A stretch of 64,000 bases of DNA from assembly GCA_052161645.1 (NCBI GenBank), contig CP197414.1, one strand, 5' to 3'. The notes below the pieces were generated by a model, which was given only the letters and a program-made list of their open reading frames with translations, was not told the DNA's origin and searched no databases. This DNA comes from Laterigemmans sp052161645 (lineage in GTDB: Bacteria > Planctomycetota > Planctomycetia > Pirellulales > Pirellulaceae). A program made the translations under genes and the position numbers. Position 1 is the first letter of the stretch. Every line of letters begins with the position of its first letter. Positions 1 through 8,717 of the stretch are shown piece after piece.

Positions 1-703
1 GGCGGCGACGTAATAACCCGGCGTCCCAACTCGAATCTCCAGGTTGCTGCTCGAGAAACTGAGTCATCGCCCCCACCGAATGATACGCGCGCTGGCACGC
101 TTCGTAGGTGGCTCGCAATTGCCCCAACTCCGCTCCCATAAAGGCCGCTTCGATTTCCATCGAAGTCAACCGCGGCGAATCATTCCCAGACTTGCCCGAT
201 TGATTACGGACCGCTTCGATGTCTGCCAAAGTGACTCGCGTGTGAGGCGGGCATTCCGCCAAAGGCAACGACATTAGCTGTTTGGGCAAACGGTGCTCTT
301 CGCACAATCTAGAGAGCGCGTTGATGCGGATAAATGGATCATTGTGATCGTCGGGATCGAGTTCCGGATGCACCGAGTCCCAGAAATCACAAACCCAGCC
401 GCGGAGCACATCTAATGATTCAGCGCAGGCTGAGAAACCGCCGAAATGCGTCGCCGACTCAACCAACACCACACCCACTCGGAGATCGCGAGTTTCCGCG
501 CACAGTTCATCGACGAGTGGTTGAATTAACTTCCAATCTGGCGGCTTGGCCGCAATGATCGTCGCACCATATTGCTGTTCGCGCGTTCCCTCGGACATCC
601 GCGCCAGGTCTTGATACCTGAGGTCGTACTCTAAATTGGCTCCACTCGGTGTCGCATCGGAAACCGGCAAGCGCAGATCGGTTAGGAGAACGCGTTCGCT
701 CAA
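1..703 (-). CDS. tssA: Type VI secretion protein TssA, N-terminal part (runs off window)
   Basis: The minus strand is open from a TTG at 703 to the window edge, so the C-terminus is missing. The reading has the ImpA_N (TssA) pattern: a Gly-Ala-Asn-Leu-Glu-Tyr-Asp segment near residue 20, then EQQYGATII, a PDW motif, a DLRVGVVL stretch and WDSVHPELDPDDHNDPF followed by RINAL. TssA proteins cap and stabilise the growing sheath and baseplate of the type VI apparatus in the cytoplasm. The gene lies downstream of tssK-tssL-tssM on the same strand, across a 232-base gap. The start is uncertain, because the frame is open further upstream and a second TTG lies ten codons earlier; no clear ribosome binding site decides between them. 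The family call is firm, the start is not. Confidence 0.75.
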   Translation of the reverse strand, partial: MSERVLLTDLRLPVSDATPSGANLEYDLRYQDLARMSEGTREQQYGATIIAAKPPDWKLIQPLVDELCAETRDLRVGVVLVESATHFGGFSACAESLDVLRGWVCDFWDSVHPELDPDDHNDPFIRINALSRLCEEHRLPKQLMSLPLAECPPHTRVTLADIEAVRNQSGKSGNDSPRLTSMEIEAAFMGAELGQLRATYEACQRAYHSVGAMTQFLEQQPGDSSWDAGLLRRR

Positions 704-935
704 CGGGGGCCTACCCTCGTTAGTAGGTAGCAAAACAAACAATTGATGGTTATGAGGTTTATTCGGCAGAACGTTCTGGTCGGCTAAAACTCCTTTAACA
801 AGTTCCTGGAAAAGCCTGTTTTCTTCACCCTGCGGCTTTCCCTCTCATTCGCCTCGTCCGCGACGCTGCTGGTGAAGCTGCCTAAGCGCCCCGCAGTGAG
901 TCTTTCGGTTATCACCGGCCGATGAGCTGGCCTGC

Positions 936-2747
936 TCAGCGGGGCCAAGCGAGCAAGTACAGGAGGGTTATCAGCAGCAGGGCGTTGAGCACCATCAGGC
1001 TACTTAAAATCCGTTTTTGACGTTGCTGCTGCGCCCGTTCCGCACCGGTCCAGGCGAGGTGATTTTGTTCCGCCGATAGCTGACGCATGACCGCCTGCAG
1101 CCAAGTTTTGCGAAGTGGTTCCGCTCCGGTGCCCGCCATAAACAGACCGCTAACGATGGTTGGGTCACTAGCGGGGGTCTGACCAGTTGAGCAAGCCTCG
1201 ACCATTAGCCACTGCAGTTTCCTCCGCCATGAACGACACCGAATGGCTAAGCGAATTAACCGATGATTGTTCGGCTGCGTCAGCGATTGCGGATCGCCCA
1301 GCACATCCTCAATCCTTCTCCCTGTGGCCGCGACGGCTCCGTCGACCAATTGGCAGAGCGACTCGGCGGTTGGAATCTGCTGGACATCGAAGCTCTGTCC
1401 CAGCCCGCGTTGGGGCTGCTGTTTCGGATTTGAGCGGCGGGCGAGCTCGGTAAAATCTTCACGATCTCGACTGGTCACAACCAACGTGGTGGTTGGCGTG
1501 CTGACTCCCAATTCCGCTTGCAACAGGTCGAGGTCGCAGCGGATCGCTCGTCCCAAGGAACGGGCTTGGGCTTCGTCGGCGAGTGTGTCTGGATCGACCA
1601 ACACCAAAGTGCCATTGATAGGACTGAGGGGAAACCGTGATGCCTTTAACAGCGTGCAAAAGCTGGACATCCTCCCCTGCGTGGCCGCTTTCTCCAGCGA
1701 GTCCAGTTCCACTTGCAAACGCGCTGGATCCCGGTGAATCTTAGCCGGCAGCGTAAAGCCGACATCGGCGCTGGCCGCCGCCACCAACGATTCGACTCGA
1801 TCCAAAGTTTGGAATGGAGTTGGCTCGGTGGTTGTGAATTGCGTTGTCAACTGTTTGTCTGACCGCGGCGCCAGCGACTTAACTGCCGCCACGGCGGATG
1901 ATGCTTGCTCTGCTCCCCCGCCAGCTCGCGGCGAGCGTCCTTGATCGTGGCTCGTGCCTGCTGTTTGCTCGCTGGCCTCGCCCGACTCTCCCTCAACCTC
2001 TTCGGACTCGTCTTCGTGATCGGCAGCGGCCGAGTGATCGGCAGCTGAGGGCTCACCGGCAGCCTCGCCCTCCGCGGCAGACTCAGCGAAATCGTTAGAC
2101 TCGTTAGACTCGTTAGACTCGTTAGACTCGCCGGGCCTGGGCTGAGCGGTCAAACTCTCCTCGGCAGCCGTGTTCAGGTCCGTCAAAGATTGACGCCCCA
2201 CCAAGGCCAGCTGCTCATCTCGCGTTTTTTTCAGCAACCGGTTGTAGACGCCCATGTCTCGGCAGACCAGCATCACACCTTCATCGGTAAACACCCAATC
2301 GAGCGGCAGATCGCTGGCGTCCTCCGGCTGAGGCGCATGCTGACCGTTCACGAAGACTTGCGTTTGCAAGTGCCGCGACCAACAACCGAGCACGACAAAC
2401 ACGGGCGTATTGGTAAGGCCCGCGGAGTGACTGGCCAACCACGTTTTTCCCTGATTCCAACTCATCCTCAAAGCCGCGTCAGCGATCGGCGGTTGCCGCA
2501 TCCAAAGCCGGACCGACCAATAGGTCAACAGACAGCTGATCGCCCACAACACGGTCAGCAATAAACCTTGCCGCAAAGTCATGTAATTACCCCAAGCCAA
2601 ACGACTGGGGTCAAATGAATAGCTCAACCAAGCGGCCAACGTGACTAACAGCAGCAAACAGCCAACCACGACCGTTGACCATGCTGCGATTGAAAGCCTC
2701 AGCATGGCCCGGAGGCGTTGCAGCGGTGTGGTGGGTTGATCGGGCAT
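936..2747 (-). CDS. tssM: TssM/IcmF-like inner-membrane protein, short form without periplasmic domain
   Basis: This 603-residue protein has two N-terminal membrane helices (about residues 18-40 and 61-80), a cytoplasmic region and a last hydrophobic helix at the extreme C-terminus. IcmF-like features are visible: PVFVVLGC where the P-loop normally sits, LDWVFTDEGVMLVCRD, and SPINGTLVLVDPDTL. Family TssM proteins are usually over 1000 residues, with a large periplasmic domain after helix three. Here the stop codon follows that helix directly. The Walker A GKT is absent. Residues about 205-265 are acidic low-complexity sequence with an SNE repeat. It starts 1 base after tssL ends, so TssK, TssL and this protein are probably cotranslated. 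The role, anchoring the membrane complex with TssL, is inferred. The family assignment rests on motifs plus neighbours. Confidence 0.7.
   Translation of the reverse strand: MPDQPTTPLQRLRAMLRLSIAAWSTVVVGCLLLLVTLAAWLSYSFDPSRLAWGNYMTLRQGLLLTVLWAISCLLTYWSVRLWMRQPPIADAALRMSWNQGKTWLASHSAGLTNTPVFVVLGCWSRHLQTQVFVNGQHAPQPEDASDLPLDWVFTDEGVMLVCRDMGVYNRLLKKTRDEQLALVGRQSLTDLNTAAEESLTAQPRPGESNESNESNESNDFAESAAEGEAAGEPSAADHSAAADHEDESEEVEGESGEASEQTAGTSHDQGRSPRAGGGAEQASSAVAAVKSLAPRSDKQLTTQFTTTEPTPFQTLDRVESLVAAASADVGFTLPAKIHRDPARLQVELDSLEKAATQGRMSSFCTLLKASRFPLSPINGTLVLVDPDTLADEAQARSLGRAIRCDLDLLQAELGVSTPTTTLVVTSRDREDFTELARRSNPKQQPQRGLGQSFDVQQIPTAESLCQLVDGAVAATGRRIEDVLGDPQSLTQPNNHRLIRLAIRCRSWRRKLQWLMVEACSTGQTPASDPTIVSGLFMAGTGAEPLRKTWLQAVMRQLSAEQNHLAWTGAERAQQQRQKRILSSLMVLNALLLITLLYLLAWPR
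2093..2130. repeat. 9-bp tandem repeat (CGTTAGACT) x4 inside tssM
   Basis: Four consecutive copies of CGTTAGACT plus two bases. On the coding (minus) strand they give an S-N-E tripeptide repeat within the acidic linker of the TssM-like protein. Copies are identical, as expected for recent slippage. The unit is a multiple of three, so copy-number change keeps the frame. Confidence 0.85.
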
Positions 2748-2748
2748 T

Positions 2749-3399
2749 CTATTGCACCAGCCGGTAAGCGGTGAGGTTGATCATCAACAAACCGATCGCA
2801 GCGATCGACCACCAGACGATCCGGCGGCGAAGATCAAATGGCTCAGCGCCGGGAATCTGCCGCTGAATCGCCAGCGGCAACAGCAGCGCGTCATCTGTGT
2901 TCAATCGCTCTCGAGTTTCGCCCAACCACTCTGCCAGCGTCTCGGGTAGACCGTAGGCGTTCATCGCCGTCGACTCGTGATGGGCATACACACCGCGAAA
3001 CCCCAACAGCACGCACAGATAGTAAACCCTCAGCACCTCGAGCTGGGCGCCTTCGGCGGCTTGTCGGGCGTGCTGGTAAAACTGCTCCCCGGCCACGCGA
3101 CTGCCATTGCATTCGACTTCCAACAAATGATCATTCCACCAACTACGTCCGGACCACGGTGCGCTGAGCAAAACTTCATCGGTCCAAGCGATCAGCGCAT
3201 AACGTGCTCGCTCCCAAGCGGCGGGCTGGCGGGCGGAAAGATCAGCCGCTCGCATGAACTGCAGCAACTGCTGACGAACCCGCGTCGCCTCCGGTTCCTC
3301 CTGCTGTTCGATCTGCTCAACGATTGCCAACATCAATTCGATGTATTGGTCAACAATCGCTGTCAAACCTGTGGCGGAAGTGGCGACAGCCGACGTCAT
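2749..3399 (-). CDS. tssL: Type VI secretion protein TssL (DotU family)
   Basis: The 216-residue protein matches TssL, the small inner-membrane partner of TssM in the type VI trans-envelope complex. Visible family features are ALIAWTDEVLLSAPW near residue 70, SWWNDHLLEVE, GEQFYQHARQA and the hallmark VYYLCVLLGFRGVY near residue 125. A single C-terminal helix (about residues 193-213) makes it a tail-anchored protein with its bulk in the cytoplasm. The ATG at 3399 has a GAGGTG ribosome binding site and overlaps the tssK stop by four bases, so translational coupling is likely. No peptidoglycan-binding extension is present. Length and motifs fit the family well. Confidence 0.88.
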   Translation of the reverse strand: MTSAVATSATGLTAIVDQYIELMLAIVEQIEQQEEPEATRVRQQLLQFMRAADLSARQPAAWERARYALIAWTDEVLLSAPWSGRSWWNDHLLEVECNGSRVAGEQFYQHARQAAEGAQLEVLRVYYLCVLLGFRGVYAHHESTAMNAYGLPETLAEWLGETRERLNTDDALLLPLAIQRQIPGAEPFDLRRRIVWWSIAAIGLLMINLTAYRLVQ

Positions 3400-4886
3400 T
3401 GATCACCTCGTGGAAAACAAAAGACCGCAAATTGCAACGGCATGACTCGCTGGCCCGCACGCAGGTGCAGCGTCTTGTTTCCCACCAATTGATCGGAGTG
3501 TTCCAGCAATGACTCACGAAACCGCATCGCCATCGTTTGACTGGCAATCACGTCGGACCAAGCATTGCAATGTTGATCAAATTCGAAATAACTCCATTCG
3601 CTCCGCGAAGGCAAAAATTTCGGTAATCCCCGCGCGGGCGTTAACCCCACGCCGCTGATTCGCTGCGAGAATAACGATTCGACTTGATTTGCACTGCCCA
3701 ACTTCCAATCGAGCTTACCGGGCACGAACAACTGGTCAACTTCATCCGCGGGCAAATCGCCTCGATAAATTCCCAGCAGGCAACGCGTAGTCGGCTGCAA
3801 CCATTCCACCGGCAGCGTAATTCGCAAACCGCGGTTGGCTGCTTTATCGCCGCCGAAGGTTGCTCCAATGAAAAACTTTTGTTGGTAAGCGACATTGCCC
3901 GCGTTTCGCAACCGTTGTTCAATCCGGGCTCGCATCGAGGCAAACAAAGGACCGATCGCTTCATGGTCATAGGGTGCCACCGGTAAGGGACCATGGTCGG
4001 GCCCCAACACATCGAGGGCACCGGCAAGACGGGCGAGTTCTTGATACGCCTGCAAGGGATGAACTCCACGAGCTTGCGTCATCACACTCAGCACCGCGCT
4101 GGCTTGGTTTAATGACTGCAGAACCATCATCTGCTGCAAATCAGCAATTTGCCCTCGCCCCACATCGAGACTGTGGTCCTTCATCAATTGCGCGAGAAAG
4201 GACGCTTTGGTGGTGACCAGATCTTGAATGGGACGCAGCAGAAACTGCCTGAGAATCGGCCAAGCCGCACAATCTAACAACGGCGGAACATAACGCGCAT
4301 CGAGCGTCGCCACTCCGCCGCCGCGAGTCTGCGCCATGACGCGAGCCAACTTCAAAGTCTCATAGCCTGAAATATCATCGGTCGATAGCAATAGTTTGGC
4401 ATTCAGCCGCCGAAACAACACTGGCTCCACGCTGTTCCCATCCGCATCGTCGGGAACCTGCTGCTGCAAAGGAGCAAAGCGGGGCACACGTTCTGATTGC
4501 GACTCGGCCACGTTACAGTCACCTAACTGTAAACGGGGAACCGCCAAATGGACATCGATTCCCGGGCCACCTCGCAGCGGTAACGTCGCGTGATCGTCTG
4601 AATCGAGTCTTTCCAAGGCTGGCCGCAAATCAATTCTCTGCGCCCCCTCGCCCGGTCGCAGCTCGACTAAGGTTCCGTCGAGCATTTTGGCGCGCAACGC
4701 GTCAAGCTGGAAAAAGCCAGCTGCCAACGCATCTTGATTAATGGCAATCTGGGCAAGCCCGTAGCTGTAGGGACTTTGCCAACGCTCCGAGGCAGTCGTG
4801 ACTTCATGCCAATGGCGATCCCAAGCCTGCAAATGTTGCGGGCGGAGGAACAAGCCTTCATGCCAGTGGACGGCCAAGTTGTGCAT
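3396..4886 (-). CDS. tssK: Type VI secretion baseplate protein TssK
   Basis: The N-terminus, VHWHEGLFLRPQHLQAWDRH, is the classical start of TssK, which links the cytoplasmic baseplate to the TssL/TssM membrane complex. The protein is 496 residues from the ATG at 4886, slightly longer than many TssK proteins (about 450). That ATG is preferred over an upstream TTG because AAGGA lies six bases before it. The C-terminal half has conserved-looking stretches such as LPKFLPSRSEWSYFEFDQ and a LPLQFAVFCFPR-like end. It is first of the three-gene unit tssK-tssL-tssM, with a four-base overlap into tssL. Confidence 0.9.
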   Translation of the reverse strand: MHNLAVHWHEGLFLRPQHLQAWDRHWHEVTTASERWQSPYSYGLAQIAINQDALAAGFFQLDALRAKMLDGTLVELRPGEGAQRIDLRPALERLDSDDHATLPLRGGPGIDVHLAVPRLQLGDCNVAESQSERVPRFAPLQQQVPDDADGNSVEPVLFRRLNAKLLLSTDDISGYETLKLARVMAQTRGGGVATLDARYVPPLLDCAAWPILRQFLLRPIQDLVTTKASFLAQLMKDHSLDVGRGQIADLQQMMVLQSLNQASAVLSVMTQARGVHPLQAYQELARLAGALDVLGPDHGPLPVAPYDHEAIGPLFASMRARIEQRLRNAGNVAYQQKFFIGATFGGDKAANRGLRITLPVEWLQPTTRCLLGIYRGDLPADEVDQLFVPGKLDWKLGSANQVESLFSQRISGVGLTPARGLPKFLPSRSEWSYFEFDQHCNAWSDVIASQTMAMRFRESLLEHSDQLVGNKTLHLRAGQRVMPLQFAVFCFPRGDQ

Positions 4887-5188
4887 ACGATTCCTTGTCA
4901 GCAACGGCTCGGTGGATTAACCGGCAACTTCGCCCAGGCGTCGCCCAGCGAAGGGATGAGCGATTGGCGGAGGCAATAAGTATTCAGGAATAGTGAGTAA
5001 GACAAAAAAAGTGGGTCCGGCCGCAAGCCCAATTCCAGGCATAATCCTTTTAAGTTCCACAATCGCCACAGTCGATAGAACCGATCAGGGACCGGTTGCT
5101 GGGGATTCCGCACGCTGTCGTGCTGGATCCCGCAAAACAGTGAACCCAGTCCCCAGATCCAGCTCGCCACCCGCTATAAATCACGCAT

Positions 5189-6643
5189 GTGCTAAGACTG
5201 GCAATCCTCGTTTCGATCGCCGCCCCGCTGGTCCTCGCCCCGCGTTTGACGCTGGCCGATGGCCCCGCCCAGCTGCCCCACGCAAACGCCCAACCGCCCC
5301 GCGCAAACGCCCAACCGCCTGTGCGATTGCCCACGATCCAGCTGGCAAAACCGCTTGCCACCCCAGCTGAGACGCTCTCGCCTGAGACGCTCTCGCCAGC
5401 TGACGCATATCTCCCACCAGTTGACAGATATCTATCACCACCTGACAGCTTACCCCCACCCACTGACGGAAATCTGTCAGCCCCTGGGGACAAGTCGATT
5501 TTGATTCCCAATTTACGGACCCCAGCGCTGCAGTTGGATCATGGGCTGAGCACCGCTCCAGATTGGCAAGTGGATGGACCAGCCGAATTCTCAACCAGCC
5601 CACTTGAAATAACGAACTCTGGCCCAGGCGAGTTCATTGTTGACGAGCAGACCGACGGCGAACTGATCGTGGCGGACCGCGCGCTCAGTCGCCGGCGAAC
5701 TCTGGCCGATCACTGGACTCCTTGGCACCAGTTCCGTCACCAGCGTCGGCAGCCCGGCTTCTTGCGCAAGCTTGCCGACATGGCCTGGCAGACCAGCGGC
5801 CGAGCGCGGTCGGCGACTGGCGATCTGGGGATTGGTCATGAACGGGTGATGTTCGCGCCGTCGGTTGTCGAGACGGCGATCAGCACTGCCAACGTGGGCG
5901 TCCAGTGGCAGCTTGATCGCGGTTTGCAGACTCCCGACAGGGCTGCATTTTATTGGGGCCCGCCGCCGTTGGGTCCCGGCTTTGATGCGCGAGTCAACAC
6001 CTTTGATACGCGCTTGCGAATGGAACTGGGTAACGAACGCCTCATGGCGATCACCGACTTTACGATGCGCTCGTTAGATCCCACTTCGCTCGAAAACACG
6101 ACCGGTATTGGGGATCTACAAATCGGTGCCAAGGCGTTGCTGGTCGATGGCAAGCGGTTGAAGTTGTCAACTATCTTCCGTACTTATTTGCCAACTGGCG
6201 TTGAGCGCAAAGGATTGGGGACCGGCCACACATCACTGGAGCCGGGGTTGTTGTTTCGTTACTGCCTTTCCCCGCGAACCTTTGCTTTTGGAGAGTTCAA
6301 ATACTGGATTCCCCTGGGAGCCGATCCACAATACGCTGGCGACGTGATGACCACCGGCTTTGCGATCAGCACAATCCTGCGGGAAAGTGATGTCTATGCC
6401 TTCATGCCGACTTTCGAGGTTCGCACGCTGTCGTTTTTGTTTGGCGGCCGCACGCTGGCCGACGGTACAGTAGCTCGCATCGACGGAGAAACGGCGGTCG
6501 AGATTTATCCGGGCGCGAGACTCGTGCTAGGGCCCGCCGGAGATACCGGGTTGTGGGAACTGAATGTTGCCGGCGGGGTGTCGGTTGGCGACGACCAATG
6601 GTTTGACTCACGAGTTATCTTCGGTCTGCGCTGGAACTACTAG
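5189..6643 (+). CDS. Exported outer-membrane beta-barrel-like protein with Pro-rich linker
   Basis: A 484-residue protein starting at GTG 5189 with a clear signal peptide (hydrophobic core about residues 4-18, then a small-residue region ending LTLADG). Residues 25-110 are rich in Pro, Ala, Ser and Thr and contain short duplications at DNA level (ANAQPP and ETLSP repeats). From about residue 215 to the end the sequence alternates polar and hydrophobic residues with aromatic-rich strand ends, finishing ...IFGLRWNY, typical of barrels that insert in the outer membrane. Phrases such as GIGDLQIGAKALL and STIFRTYLPTG resemble the planctomycete transporter-like MetA-pathway barrel proteins. It is divergent from tssK. 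The exact substrate is unknown; the export and barrel calls are inferences from composition. Confidence 0.65.
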   Translation: MLRLAILVSIAAPLVLAPRLTLADGPAQLPHANAQPPRANAQPPVRLPTIQLAKPLATPAETLSPETLSPADAYLPPVDRYLSPPDSLPPPTDGNLSAPGDKSILIPNLRTPALQLDHGLSTAPDWQVDGPAEFSTSPLEITNSGPGEFIVDEQTDGELIVADRALSRRRTLADHWTPWHQFRHQRRQPGFLRKLADMAWQTSGRARSATGDLGIGHERVMFAPSVVETAISTANVGVQWQLDRGLQTPDRAAFYWGPPPLGPGFDARVNTFDTRLRMELGNERLMAITDFTMRSLDPTSLENTTGIGDLQIGAKALLVDGKRLKLSTIFRTYLPTGVERKGLGTGHTSLEPGLLFRYCLSPRTFAFGEFKYWIPLGADPQYAGDVMTTGFAISTILRESDVYAFMPTFEVRTLSFLFGGRTLADGTVARIDGETAVEIYPGARLVLGPAGDTGLWELNVAGGVSVGDDQWFDSRVIFGLRWNY

Positions 6644-6897
6644 TTCGCCGAACTCTTGCTCTCACTCGAAACCGGGACATCGAGTACGAGTGCGAGTACC
6701 TATTCATTGAGTGCGATTACGATTTGGAAGCCCGGTTGTCATTTCCGGCCCGCCCGAAAGACGCCCTTGCCCTTTTAGGGGGATCTTGTTGGTTTCCGCT
6801 AACCTGGAAAATATGTTTGACTAGTGGTGTCTGTGAGGTTTAGGCTGTCGTGCCTAGTCTTTAGTCAGCTATTCAAATTTCCAGGGAGGTATTGGTG

Positions 6898-7371
6898 ATG
6901 TTGATGACATCGGCAACCAAGACGTTGGGAGTAAACGCTGCGTTCTTACAAGAGATTAAGGATAGCCATCCCGACTTGGCACATGCCCTACATGCCGTGC
7001 GAGCAGCTTGTCACGCAGCCACACCGGAGGCCGACACGGCGAAGCAGCTAGTTCGCCTGCTCGACGACCTGCGCGATTGTTTGGCTTTCCAGTTCGCCTT
7101 GGAAGAAACCTATGGCTACGTCGAAGGAGCTCTCGATACGCACGCCATCGACGACGACGAAGCCAGCCGGGCTAGAAATCAGCATTGCAGTCTGTACTTG
7201 GAAATCAGCGACTTGTGTGAGCAAGCCGAAGATTTGCAGTACCGAGGTTTCGCCAGCAAACACGTGCGAGAATTAATCGCTGCGACGCAAGATTTTGATG
7301 AGCGGCTGATCGCTCACGAACGCTTGGAAGCTGACTTGGTGCAACGTGCTTACCTCCGCAACAATCCATAG
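6898..7371 (+). CDS. Hemerythrin-like (HHE-type) cytoplasmic protein
   Basis: A 157-residue helical protein with no signal or membrane segment. The spacing of acidic and His residues resembles HHE/hemerythrin four-helix bundles: FQFALEETYGY, RNQHCSLYLEI about 40 residues later and a closing FDERLIAHERLEADLVQ, where HxxxE-like pairs would bind a di-iron site. Such proteins bind oxygen, sense redox state or protect iron clusters. The ATG at 6898 is chosen because GGGAGGT ends seven bases before it. An upstream in-frame TTG sits too close to that site. The 3' end overlaps the convergent glycosyltransferase gene by 22 bases. The family call is moderate, as one of the usual ligand histidines is not obvious. 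Confidence 0.55.
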   Translation: MLMTSATKTLGVNAAFLQEIKDSHPDLAHALHAVRAACHAATPEADTAKQLVRLLDDLRDCLAFQFALEETYGYVEGALDTHAIDDDEASRARNQHCSLYLEISDLCEQAEDLQYRGFASKHVRELIAATQDFDERLIAHERLEADLVQRAYLRNNP

Positions 7372-8174
7372 TAAAAAATGCACCACAGCGCGCGGACACC
7401 ATCCCGCCAGCCAATCTTTTTACCTTCATCATACCAGCGATGATGATAGCGAATGCGACGCTGAGCAAACCGTAGTTTGGCACGCGCCAGGCGAGCGGTC
7501 AGTTCGATCTCAATTCCAAAGCGAGTTTCTCGCAGTTGTGGAATGAGCGGCAAGATTGCTTCGCGTCGCATCATCTTGTAGCACGTTTCCACATCATCGA
7601 GACGCAAACCGATCGCCACATTCGACAGCAATGTAATCAAGCCGTTCATGCGCTCGTGCCACCATGGCGATATCTGCCGATCGGTATGACCATATCGCGT
7701 GCCGTACACGACGTCCGCTTGCCCCGCCACGATGGGCTGCAAAAGATAACGCAAGTCCTCGGGGTTGTATTCCAAGTCAGCGTCTTGGACGACCACCACA
7801 TCTCCGCTGGCCGCCGCTAAACCACTGCGGATCGCTGCCCCCTTGCCGCGGTTCTGGGGATGAGCAATCGTCTGCACTCGAACATCCCCCGCGGCAATCG
7901 AAGCCACCGCCGCCGGAGTCCCATCGCTGCTGCCATCGTCAACCAATATCAACTCCAGCGGCAACCCGGTGGCCAACACGCGATCGACGATCCGCTGGAC
8001 CGTTTTGACTTCGTTAAAAACCGGAATGATCACGCTCAGCCGAAAGCCCTCGGGCAAAGCGAAAATGGCTAGCCGTTCGGTGACAGCCCGCCCCAACAGT
8101 TGCTCGCACTGGCTGACATATTGGGGCGACCAAGTCTCCGCGGGATCACGGGCATCGACGTGTGCTTCAATCAA
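7350..8174 (-). CDS. Family 2 glycosyltransferase (dolichol-phosphate-sugar synthase-like)
   Basis: The 274-residue protein has a GT-A fold signature: LSVIIPVFNE (about 46-55), VDDGSSDGT (78-86), a GKGAAIRSGL stretch and the metal/nucleotide-binding DADLEY (131-136). The C-terminal part has YGTRY, a W-rich stretch, and RFGIEIELTARL with YHHRWYDEGKKIGW, which is typical of planctomycete and cyanobacterial polyprenyl-phosphate sugar transferases. No C-terminal membrane helices are present, so it is probably peripheral at the cytoplasmic membrane. The start is TTG at 8174, with an AGG eight bases ahead. It probably transfers a hexose from a nucleotide sugar to a lipid carrier, although the donor cannot be read from sequence. 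Confidence 0.85.
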   Translation of the reverse strand: MIEAHVDARDPAETWSPQYVSQCEQLLGRAVTERLAIFALPEGFRLSVIIPVFNEVKTVQRIVDRVLATGLPLELILVDDGSSDGTPAAVASIAAGDVRVQTIAHPQNRGKGAAIRSGLAAASGDVVVVQDADLEYNPEDLRYLLQPIVAGQADVVYGTRYGHTDRQISPWWHERMNGLITLLSNVAIGLRLDDVETCYKMMRREAILPLIPQLRETRFGIEIELTARLARAKLRFAQRRIRYHHRWYDEGKKIGWRDGVRALWCIFYYGLLRR

Positions 8175-8316
8175 CGGTGAAACCTAATTTTAAACTATTT
8201 TTCCAGATCCGACGCAGCCGCCGCAATGACAACTATAGGCAATAATTTACCGAGCGAAAACGGCTGATCACAGTCCGCTGCGGACTCCCACTGGCGATTC
8301 GTGGCCATGAGAATAC

Positions 8317-8344
8317 TTGACAAGTTTTCCAGATACGGCACAAT
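8317..8344 (+). promoter_or_regulatory. Possible sigma-70-type promoter
   Basis: TTGACA (8317-8322), a perfect -35 box, is followed after 16 bases by CACAAT (8339-8344), which matches four of six positions of TATAAT. It would transcribe rightward toward the foldable element at 8538 and folK at 8718. Planctomycete promoter consensus is poorly defined, so this is only suggestive. Confidence 0.3.
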
Positions 8345-8537
8345 CCGGTCCAGCCTGACTCAAACACTCCTGTGGCAATCGTCAAGGAAGTTCAACACGA
8401 GCGGGAAAAGTGTTCAGGGAAGCGTTCAAAGTTTGCCCTTGTTGACTTCTCATCTTAGCTCACTCACTAAACTCCCACACGCCGTTATAGCACATTCATC
8501 ACGATGCAATGAGCGTTAGTAGTGGCATGGATGTCAC

Positions 8538-8633
8538 GCGACTCGAGGAGGCGGCTCCGCAGGAAGAAGCCGACGACCCACACCCACGGGCCGTGGAACG
8601 GATGTCCCTCCTTTTTTTATTTCCTCGAGTCGC
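8538..8633 (+). ncRNA. Putative structured RNA or leader upstream of folK
   Basis: Two 12-base arms, GCGACTCGAGGA (8538-8549) and TCCTCGAGTCGC (8622-8633), are perfect reverse complements enclosing 72 bases. Inside, CGGCT...AGCCG and CCAC-GGGCC-GTGG can form two hairpins, giving a multibranched fold. The 5' arm (AGGAGG) can alternatively pair with CCTCCT just before a run of seven T, a layout that recalls attenuators and riboswitch terminators. I cannot match it to SRP RNA, 6S RNA, tmRNA or a known riboswitch. It may be a small RNA, a leader of the folK operon or a cruciform site. Confidence 0.35.
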
Positions 8634-8717
8634 CCCCGCGAAGAGCTTCAGTGGGATACACTGCTCGGCTCATGCGTTTCCACTCGCCCGCTCCACCCCT
8701 GATGTTCTCTGCTTGCG

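Larger units (their letters stand above)
8175..8717. other. 543-base non-coding stretch between divergent glycosyltransferase and folK
   Basis: No convincing gene lies here. Open frames on the plus strand around 8509-8778 lack a ribosome binding site and run into folK in another frame. The stretch contains a possible promoter near 8317 and a foldable element at 8538-8633, listed separately. It should hold the promoter(s) for the divergent glycosyltransferase and for the folK-panC-lgt run. Confidence 0.6.

Noticed and set aside
6817..6846. TTGACT with TAGGCT 18 bases downstream, upstream of the hemerythrin-like gene
   Set aside because: The -10 box matches the consensus at only three positions, so I do not list it as a promoter.
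8538..8633. Foldable element considered as SRP RNA or 6S RNA
   Set aside because: The GGAA tetraloop with the conserved SRP internal loop is missing, and the layout is not the long 6S hairpin.
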